Part shown: piece after piece, positions 51,501 through 60,500 of the stretch
Numbering within the stretch: position 1 is the first letter of the stretch
Layout: each line of letters begins with the position of its first letter
From: Hermatobates lingyangjiaoensis
Taxonomy: Eukaryota; Arthropoda; Insecta; Hemiptera; Hermatobatidae
Reading direction: 5' to 3'
DNA length: 64,000 nucleotides
Assembly: GCA_026182355.1 (NCBI GenBank)
Contig: JAPFBL010000541.1
Span: 62,001 to 126,000 of the forward strand
Position numbers and translations under genes: made by a program
The notes under the pieces: model-generated
The model's database searches: none
The model's input: only the letters and a program-made list of their open reading frames with translations
Told to the model about the DNA's origin: nothing

Positions 51501-54500
51501 AATGACTTTCAGTTGTGCAATCCGTAATTGTGTGGTACACACTCATATTGGGGGGAAAACGATAATTAAAGTCTCTAAATAAAAAAAGTTTTTTTATTTA
51601 AATTACGCGTTTCGAATATTTCATGTTCATCATCAGGCAACATCCAATAGGAGCAGTAGAGGACAGGCGACTGTCGCAAAGAGACTGTCATTGTCAGAGT
51701 CACATTACGACAGTCACCTGTCCTCTACTGCTCCCATTGGATGTTACCTGATGATGAACATAAAATGTTAGAAACGTATAATTTAATATTACTAAAATAA
51801 AAAAAACTTCTTTTATGTAGAGACTTTGAATTTTCGTTTTATTCCGAATAGAACAAATGAAATTCACCGTGATATATAAAGGTGAGGGTTAATGAACACT
51901 TCAAGAGGAAAACCAGTATCTAAAGCTCATTCCAGATGTATCACAACTGAGCCGTATCAGCTACATAACCCTTTAACTCTGTTACTGAGAAGGAGCAAAT
52001 GATAAAATTGCCTATTAAGAAGATTCAATCATAGTTGAACAACTAAGCTCTCCACCATCGAGACGCAGGGTTAACAGCGTAGGGAGTCAACGGTTTAAAA
52101 ATACAAGATTTCTACTAAGCGATAATAAGAAAAAACGTAAAGTGTCTTAAGGAATACAGAAATAATTTAAAAAAGTAAAAAAGTTATACAGCCTTAAAAA
52201 TATAAGGTTTTTCCTTATCACTAAAGCGATAAAAAATTCTAAAAAATTAAATGCTAAAATGCGATAATCGAGGTATTACTGTAACGAATAAATTGTATTT
52301 GTTGCTGTTTTTGTGCCAATTGCTTTATTTGTAAGTTAAAATAGTAAATAATTCAATAGAGGATAATAATTCTGGTTTTCCTTATCTAATGTGTCGATTT
52401 TATTTTATAAACCCCAAGTAATAATTAAATAAGTGCAACTCTGTAAACCACTTGTGTTATTTAATCCAACTTTCGTGCATTCGACATTCATACCAACAAA
52501 TGTAAAGCTCATTCACCCACTTATGAGGTTAGATTAAGTGCTAGGACAATGTTTGGAAGAAAGCATTAAAAACACATTTAGTTAAGAACATATTCATACA
52601 AACTAAGCTTTTTGATTTAATTCGCTATTTATAAAAAAAAAAAAAATAGTGTATAGATAATCTTGTTAGAGGTAAAGTGGAAATGTTAATAACAGTATAA
52701 TAATAGTAATAATAATAATAACAATGATGAAGATTTAAAGGGAGTTAGGATTATGGGGAGGGCAAGAACAGTGGACTGTAACTTACCATACTCTCCTCTG
52801 CTCATGGATCCACGGAGAATACCACCTCGAGAGCCTCCCAGACTAGTTCTTGAGCCACTCCCGCTCATCATCCCAGGGTGTTGCGGAGAAAACCTATACC
52901 AAAAATCAAATAAACTTATTCAATCAATTCAACTTATGTTAGGAGCTATTGTAAGCAGTTATTGTGTTGTTTTTACTCATGAATAGTCAGAAGAGATATA
53001 TTAAGTAATCACAAACACAAGGATTTAATTATACAACACGTTTCAAACACTTAGCGCTCATCATCAGGTACATCCGCCTCAGTAAGGTGATGTTGAGTAA
53101 TTAGGGAGTTAAAAGACACTCAAGTATAATTAAATCCTTCTGGTTGATAACTCCATGTATCTTTCTCACTAATCAACTTACATTTTATTATTTTTTATAA
53201 TTCAAAACTTGGTAAGTCTTCAAAGAGCACTAACTTCGACAAGACTGCCATACATATTTAAAATTTAACATGTTTGTTTAAATTTTGGCATTTTCCTTCC
53301 AGTAAATGAAAGTTATTAGACAGAAAAAAAAATGTAATTTAAATAAATATATTTGCATACATTTGCTTTATTTCTAATTCAACGATCTAATTGATCATAG
53401 ATGAAAAGGTTAATATCATAGTGACAATATTTTAAAATCAATTTTAAACAAAACTGTTTGTTTAACTTTTGATGTTCACCTACCTGAATAGTTTTGAACT
53501 GAATATAGTTTTCTGATAATAGAAAGAAAGAAGGTTATGAAGAAATTTTTATTAAAAATATATATTTTCAAGGCATTTTTCTATATCACTAAATATTTAT
53601 TTTAATAAAATTCTGACAGATAATACCCCTTCCCTTCTATAAAAAAAAATTTTTTGAAACAGAAATTTTTTAAAGAATTTATATTATCAATTTGTCTCTA
53701 CACAAATCAGTTTTATGAAAGAAAAAAACAATCTCACGTTTTGAACACTAAATTATATAGTGTCCTATTAAAAATTACTCTATTTTAGAAATAGAGAAAA
53801 CTAGAAACTAAGGAAAACAAACAAGTTAACTATGCAATATTTGTTAGTTAAATGCAATAATATCGATAGCGACAAATTGGCGAAGGAAATAATAACCGAC
53901 TCAAAAGAAGGTGTAAATGATACTACAAAATAACATTCAATTTAAGATAGCACAAAATAACATTCAATTCAGGATAACAGAAAATACCATTCAATTTGTT
54001 CTTCGATGATGAAAACGTTCGAAACCGGTCGACAGATAAGGTAATGAAAGAGATAATAAGGTTAGAGTAATAATAGCAACCTCACAACAACCTCCCAACT
54101 GAAACACTAAATGCAGAAAACATCTGGTGAGGGGTTGAGAAGAGTGGTATTTTAAAAGGGTGAAAGTGCAGGCAAGGACAAATGCCCAGAAAGGGATGAT
54201 TGGGAAAAACATGTTTTTATATGAGAAACTTTTCATCACTAGGTACTGAACATGCTTTTACTATATTTCGGATTTAACTTGAGATATAAATATATCAATA
54301 CATAAATAAATATACAAATTGTAGGGTAAAAATCTAATGAAATGGTCTCCACATATAAAAAATTTAATGATATAAACAACGCGTTTCGAACACGTAGTGT
54401 TCTTCCTCAGGCATTAACTAAAAAATACAATGACACCAGAGAGTTATCTATAGTACAAAAGTAAATAAGTACAAAAATTAATATAAAATAATATTAATTT

Positions 54501-57500
54501 ACAATTATAATATATAATTATAATATTAATTTATTTTATATTAATTTTTGTACTTATTTACTTTGTACTATAGATAACTCTCTGGTGTCATTGTATTTTT
54601 TAGTTAATGCCTGAGGAAGAACACTACGTGTTCAAAACGCGTTGTTTATATCATTAAAATTTTTATATGTGGAGACCATTTCATTAGATTTTTACCCTAC
54701 AATGAGTAAATACCACATAATAACTGATTGCACTGCATTAGAAATATACAAATATATCAACGTATCAATTCTCTATACATTATATTTGTGGACCAGGGTA
54801 GCTCGGTGGTTAACGTACTCGCCTCTGAACTGGTAGTCCGGAGTTGGATACCCACCTGGCCCTCGTTTTATTCAGATGGGAGGTGAATAAATCTCAGCAC
54901 GTCGTCCCTCGGAGAGGATGTTAAATCATCGGTCCCGAACCTGTGCGATGTCAGGTTCATACCTGACATCGTACTTAGAGTATGTACTCGTTAAGATCCC
55001 TACTCTAAATATATTTGAATTAGATAAAATTTAGGACTCCTTATATGTAGAATCAATCAACAGGTAGTGTAACTCGCCCATTACTAAAATGGGTGCCAAA
55101 TACTAAATAATTCACAATTCCGCCCCTAGAACAGTACTAAAAGGTGAAAGCCCTATACGTGTGGGTGTTGGAAAATCAACAGCAACATCTATATACATTA
55201 TAGAGAATAAACAAGCATCATAATAACACACTCAAACGATATATCACATAAAAATATAAGATTATCGACCGTTTTGAGAACTATATTAATTCTGTGTCAC
55301 TAAGAAGGTAACACAGATATGTGACGCATGTTTTATTATAATGTTGGCTTCCCTAGAAGGTTTTCATATCCCTACTCTTTCTGCAATATAAATTTTTTAA
55401 TAGTTATTTATTTTTCAAAAACGCCTACTCCTGTAAGCTGTTTATTTATTTCTAAAAGAAATTAAGACTGTCATTGAGGAGGACGAAGTGGTCTGTACAT
55501 AAAGTTAAGAAAAGCAAGTCACTAACCCGCTGCCGCGTAGCTGCATCATTTGCATCATCCTTCTCTCTCTAGCTCGCAGAATTTCTTCTTTCTTTTTTTT
55601 GTCTGAAGGAGGTTTAGCTAAAGAAACTTCAATATGAGAGCCAGACATTTCTTTTCCATTCAGTCCTTGCATCGCCTATAAATCAATTTACGAATAAATA
55701 ACTTTTCAATCAAAACATCATAACAGCAAAAAAAAAAAAAGTAAATACTTTACCGTTATAGCATGATCCCTATCGTCAAAATGAACAAAAGCGTAGTCTT
55801 TAATTTTCTTAACTCTATCAACTTTACCAAATGATTCAAAAGCCTCTTTGAGTTTATCTTCTGTACAATCTTGCGTTAAATTTCTTACATACAATACCTT
55901 AACCTGGAAGAATTATTAGAATGTAAGTCAAAGAAAATATTCCAAAAATTAGAGGAGCAATATAGACATACTTTAGACATAGTTTCTTCATCGGGTTCTT
56001 CTTGTGGATCTGCCCAGTCAACAATGATATCACAGCCCCAAACCTTGTGCCGTCCGTTTCCGAGACGTCTCTTAGCTTGAGATGCTGCTTTATGCGACTG
56101 ATATTCCAGAAAGCAAAAACCTCTATTTTTCTTTTTATCGTCTGGTGAACTGTAGATGATGACTTCCGTCAATCCAACTAAAACAAGAATGAATATTGTT
56201 TAAAAAAAAAAAATGTTATTATGGTTTAAAGCTGATATCATAAACTAAAGGTTTATGCTGTAACTTATGAAATTTGAATTATTTTGCTAAGCAGCTTAAC
56301 CACTAGATTTCCTGACTCACATAATGCACTCGGCCCTCGAGTTTCCGTTCATTTTTTTTTCTTCCGAATAGCATAAATTATTATCCGAGTATTGATAATC
56401 CAAAATGTGGACAGAGTGAAACCTAGTAGCCTAGGCTACTCCAATTTCGTTATCTTAAGCAGACTATACCTTCATTATACATAAACAATATTATATATAT
56501 ATAATATATGTGCATATATAATATATCATATATCAGTTGGGTTTTTGACTCTGACGAAGATCGCTTGTTACGGTTGAAAGATCTTAATCTTGTTTTCCCA
56601 TTTCTTATTGTGGTTATGAGAAACCGATGTATTTCATTCCATTTTGATAAAAAAAAAATTTAAATCAATATAAACAAATCCAACAAATACAGCATGTTAC
56701 TTATTATTCCAATATGATTTTTCAGTCTTTAGAACTATATTGCCTATTGCAGTAATCGAAATTAGCAATACAGTTCTAAAATATCTCATATAGTTTTAGA
56801 AAATATATAAGTATTTTTTAATATTTTTTGTAATATTATGTTTAGGTAATATTTTTCACATGATTTCATCTTTCTAAAGTTAGCAGTTGAGAGTATTTAT
56901 TTTTTTATTTCGTTAAAAGAAAAGTATCAGGTCATCCTATAAATAGATGTTATTTTTTTTTGCATAATTGCACTTTGAACTGAATTCATAGTGAAACGGA
57001 GTGACATATACCTTTGTTCACAATTTCTCAGAATCACACGTCAAAAATTGTACATTTTATTGTTAACTGACCTATACAGTTATTGAAATTTTTTTAAAAA
57101 CTTTTGTTTAAAATGTGTCAGGTTATAGTAATCGTAAAATTTCAACATTATATTTTAAAAGGAAAAAAAAATTGTCTAAAATCACATTGAAAACAAAAAA
57201 GTAACTTTCTCACGATGCAATATTTCCCAAAAATCTACAATATACGGCCCATTTTCGAGTAATACTTGAATACGATTCATTTAATAGCGTGGTTGGTCTG
57301 TATAATGCCTATAAACTTTTGGATATTCACCCATCCTTACAGAAAAACGTCAAAAATGAACTTTGAGAACCTCAAAAACATGTAAATGCGTACAACTATT
57401 GGGAATGTAACATCATTAATTGCAACTGCTTAAAAAACTGGTTTGTATAGTTTCATCGAGGTCACTCTAACCTCAGAAATGAAGTTCATGTTGGTCTTTT

Positions 57501-60500
57501 CTATTTCGCGAACAAAGGAGGAAACAACATCAGTGTACAGAAACTCATAGAAGGTCACTACATTACTTATGTCGAAAGTGCTAAACTTAAATATTGGAAT
57601 GAGTAAGGTGCAGATGATCCTACATCAACACTAAAGTGATTTAAAACTGTGTTTCAACTAGATATCCACACTTTATAGATGATCAATAGAAATCTAGAGC
57701 CACATATGCCAGGAAAATAAAAGAAAATGCTATCATATTTCAAAATACGTGATCTTCAACATTGTTACAAGTGACAAAACTGGGATTTATTCCTACGAAA
57801 CTAAATATTTTGAAATCCCTATTTCGCACTAAATGTTTTCATAAAGTATTTATCCGTAAAAGGTTTTAATTATTTTTCCCATTAATTATCAGCACCATAA
57901 ATTTTTCAAGCATTTTTAGAAATTTTCAATCAGTCTCAATTGGAAACTGTAAAATTGAAAGAAATAATTGAAACTAATTAGATAAGAGTTAACAGGAAAA
58001 AATGAATAATTTTATTTTCAAAAAAAAAAAAAAAAAAAACGTAATGATGTCAACTTTATCAGTAATCAGGGGGAAAAAGATGTCGTTATAGTCTAGGTTA
58101 TCAGTTTGAAGGGTAGGGAGTATTGGGTTATCAGTTTTAATAGTTTCAGGTTGAGAACCATATCTCCAGGATCACCAAAATTTAATGCAAAAATCAAACA
58201 GAATATTGCTTTCTATCTTCAAAAATTTCCAATAATAATAGTCGATAGCTTAATTATTACCTGCTAATTTTCCAAATTCTTCCATAATTTCTTCTTTTCC
58301 TTTTGACTTTGGTATATTTCCAACAAAAAGTCGTAAATTTGGTACACTGATGTTGACTTTGAGATGTTTATCAGGTTTGATTTCATAATTATCGAGCTAA
58401 AAAAAAAAGAAAGAAAGAAAATTATTTTCCAATCGAAGGATAACACTAAATTAGTAAAACAACACTTCCTAAGTCACACAGATGAACTTATCTTTACCAA
58501 ACTTAATATCCGCATCTTTTATAACTTCGTAACTTCATCAGATTGATTGATATCATTTAAGATTAGTAAATCAATTATTACGAATAATTTTGCAAATTAA
58601 CAAAACTTAAATCGATAATAAGAAGTACATTTTTCTGCATAAACAACAAACAGTTTATTCACTATTAAAGCATCAGTTAAAAACCTGCTACCTTACGCTT
58701 CCGGATAGGAGACATTACATTCAATAATATTTCAAACCCTGAGGCTTGAAATATAACAACGAAAAAAAGAATTCTTGGGAAAAGAAATTACTCGTAGGAG
58801 AAAAATAAATCACCGACAAGTAAGGATGGAACCACATGTTGCGAACAGCTGTTATATTTACAAAAATAAATAACATTTTTTTTTAAAATCTCTTCAACAA
58901 AACACTACCATAAATTCTAATTTACAGTCCCTTTAAAAACAAACGAAAAGAAAAGTATCAGAAATAAAAAGTCAAAATTATAAAATGTGATTTTATTTAA
59001 TAAAATAAATAAGATTTTTGCATTACATTGTTACCACTATCATGAAGACAATATTTAGAGTTACGAATACGATATCACGACCCAGTATAAATAATATGAA
59101 ATGCAAAATAATTCAATCTTTTACACAATCAACTTACAATTAATGGAGGTTATTACCTTAAAGACAAAGGGAAGAAGAAGAAGGCAGTCAAATATTTCTT
59201 TTAAAAATTAATTAAAGTGTTCTTTTTTGATTCTATTCAAAAAAATGAATTTATATTACTTCCTCAAATATTTTTAAAAATAATTAAAATTAAATGGTTT
59301 TCCAAAAACGCTATGAAAATTCATCTTTTACTGTTCTCTTAGTTAGTTTTTTACTATTATTCTTGTCCCCCCTAGCAACCTATTTTTTTTCTTATTCATT
59401 ACTTTCCTATCTTCTCCAAATGCTTCTCAAATCAATAAGTTCTTTTATAATTCTACGTACAAAATGGCCCGCATTTTTAGTTTCTATTGCTTTCTTCTCT
59501 TTTTACTCTCTCCTGATGACGGGTTGAACCAAAAAATAGAGACAGTTGTGTGTTTTACAATTGTTTTGTCTCAGGTTTATTTCCCAACTCTTCTTTGACC
59601 GTTTCGTATTTTTTTTTCTTCAAATTTTAATCACATTCATATCAATGTTTAAAAAACACAGTAAAGAAATTTAGAAAGGGGACTCAGATCTTTCGACCAA
59701 GTAATTCACACTTCTGAAGAAGCATCATTGTGTTATTCTGACAAAAACCAGTTGCTTCATCTCAAGATTTTTAGCCCCATTTCTGAATGTATTACTATTG
59801 TTGCTTAGACAATGACTTTTATTTCACGCGTGTCTGAAATCCTGTTCTATAATGCTACATAGATAAAGAATCTGTTACGTTTTCTAAGTTCAAATCAAAC
59901 TTTCAAAAGTTCCGATTCTAATTTAAAACTTTTGTTTTAAATTAATTTTAATTAAATTTGTTTTGGCTTTATAATTATAAATTTGAATTATAATAAATCA
60001 TTTAATGATCCAACAACTAGACACATATCAAAAGGGCGCAAAGTTAAAACACATTAAATATTATAAATGTTAATAATATTCTATGCTAAAAAGTAACAAA
60101 ACTTAAAATATATTAAATTCATGTCAGAAAGTATTTAATATAAGTGAGTTTTAGCAATTTTAATCCAGAATAATTCCATTTGTCATGTTATAACTTGGAA
60201 AATTTACCAAGTTCTGATGTATGTTGAATCTATTGTAATAGACGATGATACCATTAATTATCAAATTATATATATATAAAACAAGATTTCACATAAACAT
60301 GTTAAATAACAACCAATGATCAAACCACAATATGAAATGGGGAGAAAAATACTAAGATGTTTCAACCATAACAAACGCTCTTCGTCAGAAGGGTTTGTGA
60401 CTCTGACGAAGACCGCTTGTTAGGGTTGAAAGATCTTAGTCCCCCACTCCTATTTTATATTGTGGTTTGATCATTAATATATATATATATATATAAAATT

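Larger units (their letters stand above)
36718..52786. other. SYNCRIP intron 9 (16 kb)
   Basis: Besides the listed elements, 37.1-39.0 kb is rich in A and T homopolymers. The stretches 41.1-43.7 kb and 45.8-49.5 kb are plain AT-rich sequence in which I see no further repeats, RNA genes or exons. Confidence 0.6.
52894..55526. other. SYNCRIP intron 8
   Basis: A 2.6-kb intron holding the family I pair, the SINE and, at 53035-53075, a diverged hammerhead-like relic (CTGATGA, weak stem II). I see nothing else. Confidence 0.7.

Noticed and set aside
59294..59527. 77-codon hydrophobic frame
   Set aside because: Overlaps a degenerate family A element and is rich in T-derived Phe/Leu/Ser codons; likely not a membrane protein gene.
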